A DNA stretch of 64,000 nt from Kineosporia babensis (GTDB lineage Bacteria > Actinomycetota > Actinomycetes > Actinomycetales > Kineosporiaceae): NCBI RefSeq assembly GCF_021129305.1, contig NZ_JAJOMB010000002.1, positions 1 through 64,000 of the forward strand, given 5' to 3'. This document shows, piece after piece, positions 51,156 to 61,298 of this stretch. The stretch's first letter is position 1, and each line of letters begins with the position of its first letter. A program made the translations under genes and the position numbers. Under the pieces are notes generated by a model. The model did no database searches. It saw nothing but the letters and a program-made list of their open reading frames with translations, and was not told the origin of the DNA.

Positions 51156-52574
51156 TCAACCACCGCTGAGCATGTCTTTTATCTCTTCTTGGGCGTGCAA
51201 CGCGGCCAGCGCCACCTGCGGGTCGAGGGCCGGGCCCTCGGGGATCCGGGCAATCACCGCCGCCGGTAGCGACCAGCTCTCCTGCCCACTGAGACCCAGC
51301 GAGGACAGCACCGCGTCGGACGGGACGGCGTACCGGATGCCTTGATCGGTGACCAGGTACAGCGGCCCGCTCGTGCTCTCCGGGGACGGCCGGGACTGCA
51401 CCAGCGTGGCCTTCCCGGGCTCGACCCAGACCCGGTCGGCCAGGCTGGTGCCGTTCGCCGAGACCGTGGCGGTCTGGAGGGCGGAGTTCAGGCCGCTGTC
51501 GACCGGGACCTCGCTCTCGACCGAGATCTTCGGGACGAACTCGCCGTTCTCCCAGGACGCGCAGGCGACGGTTTTCGAGTCCCGCAGGGCGACGAAGTCC
51601 GGGGCCTGGGCGGGTGGGTCGGTGGCGGTCCGCAGAGCGGTCTGCCCGGCCGCGGAGACGTCGGCGGGGGTGGCCTTCTTGACGGCCGCGCCGGCCCCGT
51701 TCTGCAGGCTCGCCTGGAGCTCGGTGATCGGGCTCAGCCGGCTGGCCAGGGTGAGGAAGTACTGGGTGCCGGAGCTCGAGGTGACTTTGCGGACCTGCCC
51801 GATCCGGGCCTTGGGCAGGGCCTTGCTGGCCTGGCCGGCACGCGGGACCACGATCGGGGCGATCGGCCGGCCCACGGGCAGCGCCTCCAGCCAGGCCTCT
51901 CCGACCGGCACGATCACCTGGTTGCCCAGGTTCAGGGCGCTGCGGGCGGCGCCCTCGTCGGGGATCTCGAACCGCATGTTCTGCCAGATCAGCCAGAGCG
52001 TGCCGGACGGAGTACGGACCAGCAGGCCAGCGTCGGCGATCTCGGTGCCGGCGTCGGGCCGCTCGCCCACCAGCATCCAGCTGCGGCTGAGCTCGCTGTT
52101 GCTGGTGTCCCAGACCTGCTGGGTGCAGAACGACCAGGGCGGGGCGACCAGGTCGGCGGCGACCGGCAGGTTGGCGGGGGCGTCGGCGATGCCGAGCTCG
52201 GGGCCCCGGGGCACTTCGGCCAGCGACTTGGTCGAGGTGGAGACCTTGGTGGTGGTGCCGGCCAGAAGTGCGGCGGAGGTGAAGTTCGGGGTCAGGTGCA
52301 GCTTGCCGTCGAGGTAGACGTACGTTGCTCCGGTCTCCTTCACCAGGATCACCGAGGACCCGTCCCGCCAGGAGGTTTTACCCCCGGGCCGGATCATGCC
52401 GTAGATGCCGGCCACGGCCAGGGCGATGACGGTGATCATCACCGCGCCCATCCCGGCTCCGCCGAGCCGCCGGTAGGGCCACTCGGTGGGATCGGTCTCG
52501 TGCACCACCGCGGCGCTGACCACCCGCCGGGCCGCGAACTGGTAGCTGTCCAGCAGGTCCTTGCGGGAGGCCAT
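51156..52574 (-). CDS. eccB: Type VII secretion protein EccB
   Basis: A 472-residue membrane component. The N-terminal cytosolic SRKDLLDSYQFAARRVVSAAV is an EccB signature. One membrane helix follows at about residues 41-62 (GMGAVMITVIALAVAGIYGM), and then an extracytoplasmic repeat-type domain with two conserved cysteines (WSFCTQQVW, VACASWENG). It forms the outer part of the ESX pore. Its ATG overlaps the final base of eccD. Confidence 0.95.
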   Translation of the reverse strand: MASRKDLLDSYQFAARRVVSAAVVHETDPTEWPYRRLGGAGMGAVMITVIALAVAGIYGMIRPGGKTSWRDGSSVILVKETGATYVYLDGKLHLTPNFTSAALLAGTTTKVSTSTKSLAEVPRGPELGIADAPANLPVAADLVAPPWSFCTQQVWDTSNSELSRSWMLVGERPDAGTEIADAGLLVRTPSGTLWLIWQNMRFEIPDEGAARSALNLGNQVIVPVGEAWLEALPVGRPIAPIVVPRAGQASKALPKARIGQVRKVTSSSGTQYFLTLASRLSPITELQASLQNGAGAAVKKATPADVSAAGQTALRTATDPPAQAPDFVALRDSKTVACASWENGEFVPKISVESEVPVDSGLNSALQTATVSANGTSLADRVWVEPGKATLVQSRPSPESTSGPLYLVTDQGIRYAVPSDAVLSSLGLSGQESWSLPAAVIARIPEGPALDPQVALAALHAQEEIKDMLSGG

Positions 52575-53974
52575 CAGCCGGCCAGCCCACGGACGTACGC
52601 GTAGAGCCCGAGTACTGAGGCGGTGAGCGGGGCCGTGGCCAGAGTCAGCAGGACGTCGAAGATGTCGGCCCAGCGCCCGGCCCGCGGCGAGGGCTGCTGC
52701 CGGCTGTAGACCAGGGCGGCTGCGCAGGACCCGATCGCGACCAGAACCAGGAAGGGCACGACGTAGGCCAGGCGCTGCGCCTCACCCAGCGCGAAACCGG
52801 TTCCGGCGACGGTGACGGCGAGCCCGAGCAGACCGGTGAGCAACGGCATCAGCCGCTGCCGGGCGGCCACCAGCATCCGGGCCCGCAACAGGTGGGCCAG
52901 GGCGATCAGGCCGGCCAGGACCAGCGGCACAGTGGAGCCGTCGGCCGCCAGGATCGCCAGGCCGGTGACGGTGATCAGGGCCGTGCCCAGCATCAGCCCG
53001 GTGAGGATGTCGGTGGAGCGGACCACCCGCACCACCACGTCCGGGAACGCCGGGCCGGTGTCGTTGCTGCGCAGATCGTCCATGTCCCGGGGGACCGAGG
53101 GCAGCGGGATCCGGGCCAGGCGCACCGACAGCAGCGGGAAGGCCGGGCTGAGGAGCAGCAGCACGGTGGTGACGACGGCCGCCGCGTCGACCCGGTCGAC
53201 GGTGCCGGGCCAGATCGTCACCAGGGCGGCCCCGGCCAGGGCGCCGAGCGCGGTGACCGTGGAGCCGATGAAGATGTGGCGGCGTTCGGCCACCCCGAGC
53301 AGTCCGGCGACCGAGAACAGCAGCATGGCGGCCGCCCCGGTCATCAGCTGACCCGGGCCGAGCCACGGCTGGTCCGGGCCCTGCGCCAGCAGGACACCGC
53401 CGGCCAGAGCGACCAGGCCGGCCGGAGCGGCTACCACGGCGCCGGCCTTCGCGTCGGCCAGGACCCGGGACAGGGCAGCGCCACCGATCGTCAGGACCGC
53501 CGCCAGGGCGAGCAGGACGATCGCGGCCGGGCCGGTGGAGCCCGGGGTGAGCAGCAGCACGACGGTGAGCAGGACCACACTGGCCACGGTGACGCCGAGC
53601 CCGCAGGCCCGGGTGAAGGCCGGCGTCCAGGCCCGCTGCGCGCGCCGGGCGCCGTCGGCGATCACGTCGACCACGTCGTCGTACTCGGGCTCGGGCCATT
53701 CCTGGTTCAGCGGCACCAGGCAGAGCAGTTCGCCGTCGCTGATGCCCTGCGGGGCCAGCCCGCGAGTGGCGTCCAGGGCAGTGCCGTCGACCTTGCGCAG
53801 CACCCAGCCGCCGGTGGCCAGCCCGTCTACGGCGAGGTCCTCGCCGCCCTGCCGGAGCAGGGCAGGCAGAAGCGCGGCGACCGGAATCTGTTCCGGGAGA
53901 GCCACCGTCAGGCGGCGCTTGGGCGTCATCACGACCACGCGGGCCAGACCGACTCGGTCGGTAACGGCTGTCAT
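52574..53974 (-). CDS. eccD: Type VII secretion protein EccD
   Basis: A 466-residue polytopic core component. Residues 1 to about 95 form the ubiquitin-like cytosolic domain (RLTVALPEQIPVAALLPALL; WVLRKVDGTALDATRGLAPQ). About eleven membrane helices follow. The last helix region ends VLGLYAYVRGLAG. ATG at 53974 starts MTAVTDRVGLARVVVMT. It is divergent from eccC with 253 bases between, probably containing promoters for both operons. Confidence 0.95.
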   Translation of the reverse strand: MTAVTDRVGLARVVVMTPKRRLTVALPEQIPVAALLPALLRQGGEDLAVDGLATGGWVLRKVDGTALDATRGLAPQGISDGELLCLVPLNQEWPEPEYDDVVDVIADGARRAQRAWTPAFTRACGLGVTVASVVLLTVVLLLTPGSTGPAAIVLLALAAVLTIGGAALSRVLADAKAGAVVAAPAGLVALAGGVLLAQGPDQPWLGPGQLMTGAAAMLLFSVAGLLGVAERRHIFIGSTVTALGALAGAALVTIWPGTVDRVDAAAVVTTVLLLLSPAFPLLSVRLARIPLPSVPRDMDDLRSNDTGPAFPDVVVRVVRSTDILTGLMLGTALITVTGLAILAADGSTVPLVLAGLIALAHLLRARMLVAARQRLMPLLTGLLGLAVTVAGTGFALGEAQRLAYVVPFLVLVAIGSCAAALVYSRQQPSPRAGRWADIFDVLLTLATAPLTASVLGLYAYVRGLAG

Positions 53975-54227
53975 GACGGCGGATCTGTCCTTTGTCGCGC
54001 TGCACGGGCTGATCCCGGTGAGATCGACACCTTACCTATCCGGACTGTGATCGCCCAGACCTCAGAGGCGCCAAGAATTCCTGAGAGATCTTCGGGGCGG
54101 CGAACTGTCGGTGGCGCCCCGTACTCTGATGGCTCGGCGGGAGCGCCAAGCCGTTGGTATAGCGAGAGTCACACGAGACTTTGCCCGAAAGTGCATTCAG
54201 ACAAGGCGTCCAGGGAGGTGTCCGGAC
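53975..54227. promoter_or_regulatory. Divergent region eccD / eccC
   Basis: A 253-base gap. A strong GGGAGGTG ribosome binding site at 54213-54220 serves eccC. The region has less GC than the genes around it. I do not see a confident -35/-10 pair, although a common regulatory region for both arms of the type VII locus is expected here. Confidence 0.5.
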
Positions 54228-57200
54228 ATGGGAACCGTGATGGTGAAGCGGGCCGCACGACGTCCCGAGCCGGAATACCCCTCCGGCGAGATCGTGCTCG
54301 AGGCCCCGCCGGAGATCCCGCCGCCCGACGGCCGGGCCTGGCAGCAGGTGGTCATGCTGATGCCGATGCTCGCGGGCTCGGCGGCGATGGTGCTCATCTA
54401 CACCCAGGGCCGGTCCTCCAGCCCGCTGATGTACGTGGCGGGCGCCCTGTTCGGGCTCTCGGCGATCGGCATGCTCGGCTCGCAGATGCTTTTCAGCAGC
54501 GGCCGCAACAAGCAGGAGATGCGGGCGGCCCGGCAGGAGTACATGCGCTACCTGGCCCAGCAACGGGCCCGGGTACGCCGGATCATCGGCCGGCAGCGGG
54601 CCGCCCTGCACTACCGCTACCCGGCGCCGGACTCGCTCTGGGTGCTCCCGGAAGGGCCCCGGCTGTGGGAACGCCGCCCGGCCGACGGCGATTTCGGGAT
54701 GGTCCGGATCGGGGTCGGCCCGCAGGAGCTCGCCACCGCCCTGATCCCGCCCCAGACCAAGCCGCTCGACCAGCTCGAGCCGATGTGCGCCGCCGCGCTG
54801 CGGCGCTTCATCCGGACCTACGCCGTGGTGCCGGACCTGCCGGTGGTGATGGCGCTGGACGGGTTCTCCCGGGTGCATGTGCGAGGCGACGCCGGGCTCA
54901 CCCGGTCGATGGTGCGGGCCCTGATCGCCCAGTCGGTGGTGCTGCACGCCCCCGACGACCTGATCGTCGCGGTCTGCGCCGACGCCCAGCACCGCCCCGA
55001 ATGGGAATTCGTGAAGTGGTTGCCGCATGCCCAGCACCCCGACCGGAAGGACGCGCTGGGTCCGCTGCGGCTGATCGCCGACACCGTCACCGGCCTGGAG
55101 GCAATGCTCGACGACATCGTCGGCCGGCGGCCGCGGTTCAATCCCTCGGCCGCCTCCGGCCGCAGCGGCCAGCACGTGGTGGTGGTGCTCGACAGCGACG
55201 GTGTCGCGGGCTCGGACCATCTGATGACCGACGGCGGCATCGAGGGCGTGACGGTGCTCGATCTGCGCGGCCAGGTACCCCGGGTGCTCGACTACGCCAC
55301 GCTGGTGCTGGATGTCGAGGCCGACGGAGTACTGCGGAGCACCACGCTCAACGCCACCAGCGAGATGGGCCGGGCCGACACCCTGGAGCCGGCCCAGGCC
55401 GAGGCCCTGGCGATGCAGCTGTCCCCGCGCCGGCTGACCCAGGCGGTCAACGGCGAGGTGGCGCTGAGCACCGACCTCGGCCTGACCGAGCTGCTCGGGA
55501 TCGCCGATCCGGCCGAGCTCGACACCGCCGTCGCCTGGCAGCCCCGGCCCAGCCGGGACCGGCTCCGGGTCCCGATCGGGGTGTCCCCGGAGGGGATTCA
55601 GGTCGACCTCGACCTGAAGGAGTCGGCTCAGGAGGGGATGGGCCCGCACGGGCTGCTGGTCGGGGCCACCGGCTCGGGCAAGTCCGAGCTGCTGCGCACC
55701 CTGGTGCTGGCGCTGGCCGCCACGCACGACTCGCAGGTGCTCAACTTCGTCCTGATCGACTTCAAGGGCGGCGCCACCTTCACCAAGCTGGACCGGTTGC
55801 CGCACACCAGCGCGGTGATCACCAACCTGGCCGACGAACTGCCCCTGGTCGACCGGATGAGCGATGCGATCAACGGTGAGCTGCTGCGCCGGCAGGAACT
55901 GCTGCGGGCCGCCGGGAACTTCGCCTCGCAGCGGGACTACGAGCGGGTCCGGGTCTCCGGCGCCCCGCTGCCCCCGCTGCCCAGCCTGCTGATCGTCTGC
56001 GACGAGTTCTCCGAACTGCTCTCGGCCAAGCCGGACTTCATCGAGATGTTCGTCCAGATCGGCCGGCTCGGCCGGTCGCTCGGGGTGCACCTGCTGCTCG
56101 CCTCGCAGCGGCTGGAGGAAGGCCGGTTGCGGGGTCTGGACACCCACCTGTCGTACCGGATCGCGCTGCGGACCTTCTCGGCGATGGAGAGCCGGGTGGC
56201 CCTCGGCACGGCCGACGCGTTCGAGCTGCCCCGCTCACCGGGCCACGGCTTCGTCAAGTTCGGCACCGAGCCGCTGAGCCGGTTCCGGGCGGCCTACGTC
56301 TCGGGGGCCTACCGACGGCGGGACGAGGCCGGCCCGGTCACCTCCGCGGCCGACACCGCGATCGTGGACTTCACCTCCTACTACACCCCTCAGGTGAAGG
56401 AGGCCGAGCCGGAACCGGCTCCCGAGCCGGACGACGAGACCGAGGTCGGCGAGACCCTGCTCGACGTGCTGATCGGCCGGCTGGAGGGCCGGGGCGACCC
56501 GGCGCACCAGGTGTGGCTGCCTCCGCTGGGCGAGTCGCCCTCACTGGACGAGCTGCTGCCGGGCCTCACTCACGACCCGGCCCGAGGGCTGGTCGCGACC
56601 GGGGTGCCGGCCGGTCTGGCCGCGCGGATCGGGGTGGTGGACCGCCCGTTCGAGCAGCGGCGCGACCTGCTGGAGATCGACCTGGCCGGCAGCGGCGGGC
56701 ATCTCGTGGTGGTCGGCGGCCCGCGCAGCGGCAAGAGCACCGCCCTGCGCGACGTGGTGCTCTCGCTCGCGCTCACCCACACCCCCGAAGAGGCCCAGTT
56801 CTACGTCCTGGACTTCGGTGGCAGCACCTTCTCCGTCCTGTCCGGGCTGCCGCACGTCGGTGGGGTGGCCGGCCGGCTGGACATCAGCAAGGTCCGCCGC
56901 ACGGTGGCCGAGGTGCTGACCGTGGTACTGGCCCGGGAGCAGCTCTTCGCCCAGCACGGCATCGAGTCGATGGCGCAGTACCGCCGGCTGCGGGCCGAGC
57001 GCCGCGGTCCGCAGGACGCTTTCGGTGACGTCTTCCTCGTCATCGACGGATGGGCCACGCTGCGGAGCGATTTCGAGGACCTGGAGGAGACGGTCGGCCA
57101 GATCGCCGCCCGGGGCCTCACCTACGGCGTGCACCTGGTGGCCTCCGCCGGCCGCTGGATGGAGATGCGGCCCGCTGCCCGGGACATGTTCGGCAGCCGG

Positions 57201-58178
57201 CTGGAACTGCGGCTGGGCGACATCTCGGACTCGGTGCTCGACCGCCGCACCGCGATGAACGTTCCCGAGGGCACTCCCGGCCGGGGGATGACCGCGGACC
57301 GTTTCCACTTCCTGACCGCGCTGCCGCGGATCGACGGCGGCCGGTCCGTCGACGACCTGGCCGCCGCCGTCTCCTCGCTGGTCACCGCGATCGCCCAGGC
57401 CTGGCCCGGCCCGAGCGCCCCGCCGGTGCGTCTTCTGCCGCCGGAGTTCGCCTACAAGGAGATGGATCCGCAGGCTCCTGGCGGGATCCCGATCGGCATC
57501 GCCGAGAACGATCTCGGGGTGGTGCACCTCGACCTCGGCGAAGACCCGCACTTCCTGCTGTACGGCGACTCCCGTTCCGGCAAGAGCTCCGCGCTGCGGG
57601 CGCTGGCCCGGGCGATCACCGAGCGTTTCGATCCGGAAGCGGCCCGGCTGGTGGTGATCGACCACCGGCGCAGCCTGCTCGGGGCCGTCGCCGAGACCCA
57701 CCTGATCGGCTACGGCACCGGGGCTCAGCGCAGCGCCGAGATCCTCGCCGAGGTGGCCCAGGCGCTGCGCACCCGGCTGCCCGGGCCGGACGTCACCGCC
57801 GAGCAGCTGCGCAACCGCAGCTGGTGGCGGGGCCCGGAACTCTACGTGCTGGTCGACGACTACGACCTGGTGGCCACCGGGAGCGGGAACCCGTTGTCGG
57901 TGCTCCAGGAGTTCCTGCCCCAGGCCCGGGACATCGGGCTGCACGTGGTGCTGGCCCGGCGTTCGGGTGGTGCCGGCCGGGCGATGTACGAACCGGTGAC
58001 CACGGCCCTGCGGGAGATCGGCTCGGCCGGGGTCCTGCTCTCCGGCCAGCGGGACGAGGGGGCGCTGCTGGGCGGCACCCTGCGCCCGGCGCCGCAACCG
58101 CCCGGCCGAGGTTGGCTGGTCGATCGGGAAAGGGGGGCGCAGCTGGTGCAACTCGCCTGGCTGCCGCCGCCGGAATGA
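54228..58178 (+). CDS. eccC: Type VII secretion ATPase EccC
   Basis: A 1316-residue FtsK/SpoIIIE-family motor that drives export. Two membrane helices near the N-terminus (VVMLMPMLAGSAAMVLIY; PLMYVAGALFGLSAIGMLG) precede the cytosolic part. Three ATPase domains follow, with Walker A motifs GATGSGKS (479-486), GGPRSGKS (830-837) and GDSRSGKS (1113-1120). Domain 1 has Walker B LLIVCDEF. Genes with the two first domains split from the third occur in mycobacteria; here they are fused. ATG 54228 is chosen for the GGGAGGTG site eight bases upstream. Confidence 0.96.
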   Translation: MGTVMVKRAARRPEPEYPSGEIVLEAPPEIPPPDGRAWQQVVMLMPMLAGSAAMVLIYTQGRSSSPLMYVAGALFGLSAIGMLGSQMLFSSGRNKQEMRAARQEYMRYLAQQRARVRRIIGRQRAALHYRYPAPDSLWVLPEGPRLWERRPADGDFGMVRIGVGPQELATALIPPQTKPLDQLEPMCAAALRRFIRTYAVVPDLPVVMALDGFSRVHVRGDAGLTRSMVRALIAQSVVLHAPDDLIVAVCADAQHRPEWEFVKWLPHAQHPDRKDALGPLRLIADTVTGLEAMLDDIVGRRPRFNPSAASGRSGQHVVVVLDSDGVAGSDHLMTDGGIEGVTVLDLRGQVPRVLDYATLVLDVEADGVLRSTTLNATSEMGRADTLEPAQAEALAMQLSPRRLTQAVNGEVALSTDLGLTELLGIADPAELDTAVAWQPRPSRDRLRVPIGVSPEGIQVDLDLKESAQEGMGPHGLLVGATGSGKSELLRTLVLALAATHDSQVLNFVLIDFKGGATFTKLDRLPHTSAVITNLADELPLVDRMSDAINGELLRRQELLRAAGNFASQRDYERVRVSGAPLPPLPSLLIVCDEFSELLSAKPDFIEMFVQIGRLGRSLGVHLLLASQRLEEGRLRGLDTHLSYRIALRTFSAMESRVALGTADAFELPRSPGHGFVKFGTEPLSRFRAAYVSGAYRRRDEAGPVTSAADTAIVDFTSYYTPQVKEAEPEPAPEPDDETEVGETLLDVLIGRLEGRGDPAHQVWLPPLGESPSLDELLPGLTHDPARGLVATGVPAGLAARIGVVDRPFEQRRDLLEIDLAGSGGHLVVVGGPRSGKSTALRDVVLSLALTHTPEEAQFYVLDFGGSTFSVLSGLPHVGGVAGRLDISKVRRTVAEVLTVVLAREQLFAQHGIESMAQYRRLRAERRGPQDAFGDVFLVIDGWATLRSDFEDLEETVGQIAARGLTYGVHLVASAGRWMEMRPAARDMFGSRLELRLGDISDSVLDRRTAMNVPEGTPGRGMTADRFHFLTALPRIDGGRSVDDLAAAVSSLVTAIAQAWPGPSAPPVRLLPPEFAYKEMDPQAPGGIPIGIAENDLGVVHLDLGEDPHFLLYGDSRSGKSSALRALARAITERFDPEAARLVVIDHRRSLLGAVAETHLIGYGTGAQRSAEILAEVAQALRTRLPGPDVTAEQLRNRSWWRGPELYVLVDDYDLVATGSGNPLSVLQEFLPQARDIGLHVVLARRSGGAGRAMYEPVTTALREIGSAGVLLSGQRDEGALLGGTLRPAPQPPGRGWLVDRERGAQLVQLAWLPPPE

Positions 58179-58305
58179 CGGGCTGCGAACGTTGCACGGC
58201 ATTCGCGTGATGAAAACCCTATGGGTGTCAAGAGAGCACCTCGGTAGAGTCGGACGAGCTCGACAGGGCCTGAGCGATCAGGCGTGCAATTGGGGAGGAA
58301 TCGCC

Positions 58306-59022
58306 ATGGCCGAGAGAGTTGAGGTCGACCTGACTTCGCTGTCCACCTTCGCCGAGTCGGTGGGCGGACTGGCCGACGAACATCAGGAGACGCCGGCGAC
58401 CCAGGCGGCGAACCTGGGTACCCGGAACACGGTGATGGCCGGTTCGACAGTGGGGTTCTCGGAGGCGAGCAGCTTCACTGCCCAGCATGCGAAGGTCGCG
58501 GCGTCGGCCGCGACCTTCCTCCAGGAGATGGTGGCCGGGCTGGCCACGCTCAGCCAGGGGGCCTCGGTGGTGGCCTACAACTACGCCAGCACCGACGAGA
58601 AGAACGCGATCGCCCAGCGGCAGCTCGAGGTGCTGGACTCCGAGGGGCGACCGAGCTACGAAGCGCTGGCCGTGCCGGTGCACGGGAAGGCCGAGATCCC
58701 GGCGTCCGGGGTGAACAAGGTCTTCGCGCCGCCGGCCGAGACCGAGGAGGCTGCCCCGAAGAGCAGCGGGGACTCGATGACCGAGGCGAGCGAGCAGAAC
58801 GAGCAGCGGCGTCCGCCCACCGCCGAGGAACGGCTGATCGAGAAGGACCGCCAGATGTCCGGCGGCTACACGACGTGGCACTCGCAGATCGGTTCCGAGA
58901 ACATGACCATGGTGGGTGGCAGGGACTCGACCGGCAAGGAGATCGACGTCACGATCTCGGGTGACGACAAGCGCGGCCTCTACAAGTTCGAGGCGCCGTA
59001 CACCCACGTCGAAGGTTCCTGA
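58306..59022 (+). CDS. Putative ESX-associated helical protein
   Basis: A 238-residue protein. The N-terminal ~110 residues look like an ESX/WXG100-type helical hairpin (SLSTFAESVGGLADEHQET; TFLQEMVAGLATLSQGASV) without a clear WxG. A disordered acidic middle and a Gly-rich C-terminal beta segment (NMTMVGGRDSTGKEIDVTIS) follow. A strong GGGGAGGAA site precedes the ATG. It is directly downstream of eccC (127-base gap) and upstream of the 738-residue gene, so it is probably a substrate or accessory of this ESX system. Confidence 0.7.
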   Translation: MAERVEVDLTSLSTFAESVGGLADEHQETPATQAANLGTRNTVMAGSTVGFSEASSFTAQHAKVAASAATFLQEMVAGLATLSQGASVVAYNYASTDEKNAIAQRQLEVLDSEGRPSYEALAVPVHGKAEIPASGVNKVFAPPAETEEAAPKSSGDSMTEASEQNEQRRPPTAEERLIEKDRQMSGGYTTWHSQIGSENMTMVGGRDSTGKEIDVTISGDDKRGLYKFEAPYTHVEGS

Positions 59023-59035
59023 GGGGGAACCGGCC

Positions 59036-61252
59036 ATGGCCTCGCAGGACTCCGAGTTCAAGCCGGACGGGCAGTCCGGGTACTACAGCGACGAGGCCGG
59101 GTCCCCGGACGTGCTCGGCCAGTGCACGAACTGGTCCGGCTACACGATCGAGATGATGATGCAGACCGTGCTGCGCCTGCACGACGGCACCTATCGCGAC
59201 GCGGCCAACGACTGGAGCAAGATCGCGGACGACCTGACCAACCTGCAGCAGCGGCTCCGGGCTGCCGGTGACACCATGCGGGACGGCTGGGACCCGACGG
59301 TCAACAAGGCCGCGGCCAACTTTCTCGAACAGGTCGAGGCCGGCACCTGGTCACACGGTGACTGGAGCGCCCAGGCCCGGACCAACAGCACCCACCTGAA
59401 CGACATGGCCGAGCAGGTGGTCAGCACCAAACAGGCGATGATCGACAACTACGACCAGTTCCTGGTCGTCTACGAAGATGCCCAGCTGCAGATGACCAAA
59501 GCGTCGCAGATGCACAGCGGCGACGGCTTTTTCGCCGAAGCGGGCAGATTCTTCACCGACTACGACGCGAGGATGGCCAAGGCCAAGCAGGAAGCCGACG
59601 GGATCCGCGAGCTGTACACCCAGAAGGCCGCGGCCCTGATGACCACCCTGGGCGGCAGCTTCCTGGTCAACGGCTTCAACCTGGGGGAGGGGCGGGTCTA
59701 CCAGGGCCCGACCACGGTCTCCGGCCGGTCCGGTCCGGTCGCGCCGGCCCCCTCGGGCGCCGGGCTGGCGAATCTGCCGGCCGGTGCGGCGCCTCGCAAT
59801 ACCGGAGGGGTCGGCAATGGGGTTCCGCGCTCAGTGCCCACCGGCACGCCGCGCAACCCCCTCCCGACCGATCCGCGCGGTCGGCCGATCCCCAAGGCCA
59901 CAGACAAGACTCCTGCCACCAAGAACCTTGGTGCGCCGGTCGACCCGACCAAGTCGCTCACCACGCCGCCGGCGGCCAATCCGGCCGCAGGCCCCGCAGT
60001 CGGCCCGACGGGTACACCCCGGAACGTGGGAGATCTCCTTTCGAACGGCCCGGGTGCCAATGGCGTCAACGCTCTGGCGGCAGACCCTTCCGGCGCACCG
60101 ATTCCGCTGGCCGGTACCCCGCGGCAACTGCCGAACGCGGTTCCGGCGGCTGCTGTTCCGGCGCGAACACCGGCGTCTTCGCTCGGAACTCCAGCTGCTT
60201 TCAACCCCGCCGGTCCGGGAGCTGGAACCGGCCTGATCCGGCCGGGCGGAACCCCGGCAGTGCCTCCGGGTGGGCTCGGCAGCGGCACCCCGGCCCGGAA
60301 TTCTCCCCGCAACTCGTTGCTGGGCAGGATGAATCCCAACGGTCCCGGTGCCGGGGCGCCGCCCGGAGGCAGCCCTCGGGGTGTCGGTCCAGGGATGCCG
60401 GGCAACCGTGGCCTTGGCGCCGGTGGTCCGCGTGGTCCGGGCGGTCGTGGCGGCAGCCCCGGTATGCCGGGCGCTCCGGGCAATCGGGCTGGGGCACCGG
60501 GCAGCCGTGGCAATGCTCTGGGCGCGCCAGGCAGTCGGGGCGGCGGTCCGGGCGGTCCTGGAGGTCCGGGCAGTCGTGGCACCGGCCCGGGTGGACGTGG
60601 TGGCGTGGGTACACCGGGCAACCGGGGTGGCGGTCCCGGTTCCGGCGGCCGGGGGATCAGCACGAAGGGTCGCGGAAACGGTTTTGGCCGAGGCGGTTCG
60701 GGTCCTGGTGGTGGCGGCGCTCCGAGAACCAATCGGCGCACCACGAACGACGAGGACGAGCAGTACGAGACGAAGAACTACCGGGGCGAGAGCGAGGAGT
60801 ACCTCGGCGACCTGCCCCAGGCTCCGCAGAAGCTGAGCGGGCATCTCTCTTCGTCCCCGACCTCGGCGCAAGGGCTGGCCGGGGCACTGGCAGGGCGGTT
60901 CCGGCGTAAGCAGCGGGCCCCGGAAACCGATCTTTCCGGCCGCCGGGCCCGGATCGAGGCCGCAGCCGAGGCCGAGGCCGAACTGCTGTTCGTCCCGACC
61001 GAACGCCGTCCGGACCTGACCGGCCGCAACTCCGTTCCCGAGGGCGGATACTCGGCCCTGGGGATCGACGAGCTGTTGCGTGGCGGGCAGTCCGCCGCCG
61101 AGATCAGTGCTCCCGAGCAGCAACGGCGGGTCACCGACGAGCAACACCCGCAGGGCGAGTACTGGCAGGTCGAGGTGCCGGACAAGATCGTCGCCGAGCC
61201 GGAGCCCGAGTCCACCGACCGGCGAGGACGGGTGCTGGGCCCGGCCTCCTGA
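59036..61252 (+). CDS. Large ESX substrate-like protein with Gly/Pro-rich repeat region
   Basis: A 738-residue protein. Residues 1-240 are helical and resemble EspB/PPE-like or WXG-type folds (WSGYTIEMMMQTVLRLHDG; GDWSAQARTNSTHLNDMAEQ). Residues about 240-430 are Pro/Ala/Thr-rich. Residues about 438-545 are Gly-rich collagen-like sequence of Gly-X-Y type (GGPRGPGGRGGSPGMPGAPG). The C-terminal ~190 residues are acidic with an ordered end (YWQVEVPDKIVAEPE). No signal peptide. It follows the 238-residue gene by 13 bases. It is likely an exported or surface-located component. Confidence 0.7.
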   Translation: MASQDSEFKPDGQSGYYSDEAGSPDVLGQCTNWSGYTIEMMMQTVLRLHDGTYRDAANDWSKIADDLTNLQQRLRAAGDTMRDGWDPTVNKAAANFLEQVEAGTWSHGDWSAQARTNSTHLNDMAEQVVSTKQAMIDNYDQFLVVYEDAQLQMTKASQMHSGDGFFAEAGRFFTDYDARMAKAKQEADGIRELYTQKAAALMTTLGGSFLVNGFNLGEGRVYQGPTTVSGRSGPVAPAPSGAGLANLPAGAAPRNTGGVGNGVPRSVPTGTPRNPLPTDPRGRPIPKATDKTPATKNLGAPVDPTKSLTTPPAANPAAGPAVGPTGTPRNVGDLLSNGPGANGVNALAADPSGAPIPLAGTPRQLPNAVPAAAVPARTPASSLGTPAAFNPAGPGAGTGLIRPGGTPAVPPGGLGSGTPARNSPRNSLLGRMNPNGPGAGAPPGGSPRGVGPGMPGNRGLGAGGPRGPGGRGGSPGMPGAPGNRAGAPGSRGNALGAPGSRGGGPGGPGGPGSRGTGPGGRGGVGTPGNRGGGPGSGGRGISTKGRGNGFGRGGSGPGGGGAPRTNRRTTNDEDEQYETKNYRGESEEYLGDLPQAPQKLSGHLSSSPTSAQGLAGALAGRFRRKQRAPETDLSGRRARIEAAAEAEAELLFVPTERRPDLTGRNSVPEGGYSALGIDELLRGGQSAAEISAPEQQRRVTDEQHPQGEYWQVEVPDKIVAEPEPESTDRRGRVLGPAS

Positions 61253-61298
61253 GGAACCGCCCATCCGGACCCGAAGCAGAACGGAAGCAAGCACTCAC

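Noticed and set aside
52892-55879. A long plus-strand open frame across the eccD/eccC region
   Set aside because: It shadows eccD and lies in another frame of eccC; the translation is Gln/Gly/Arg-rich.
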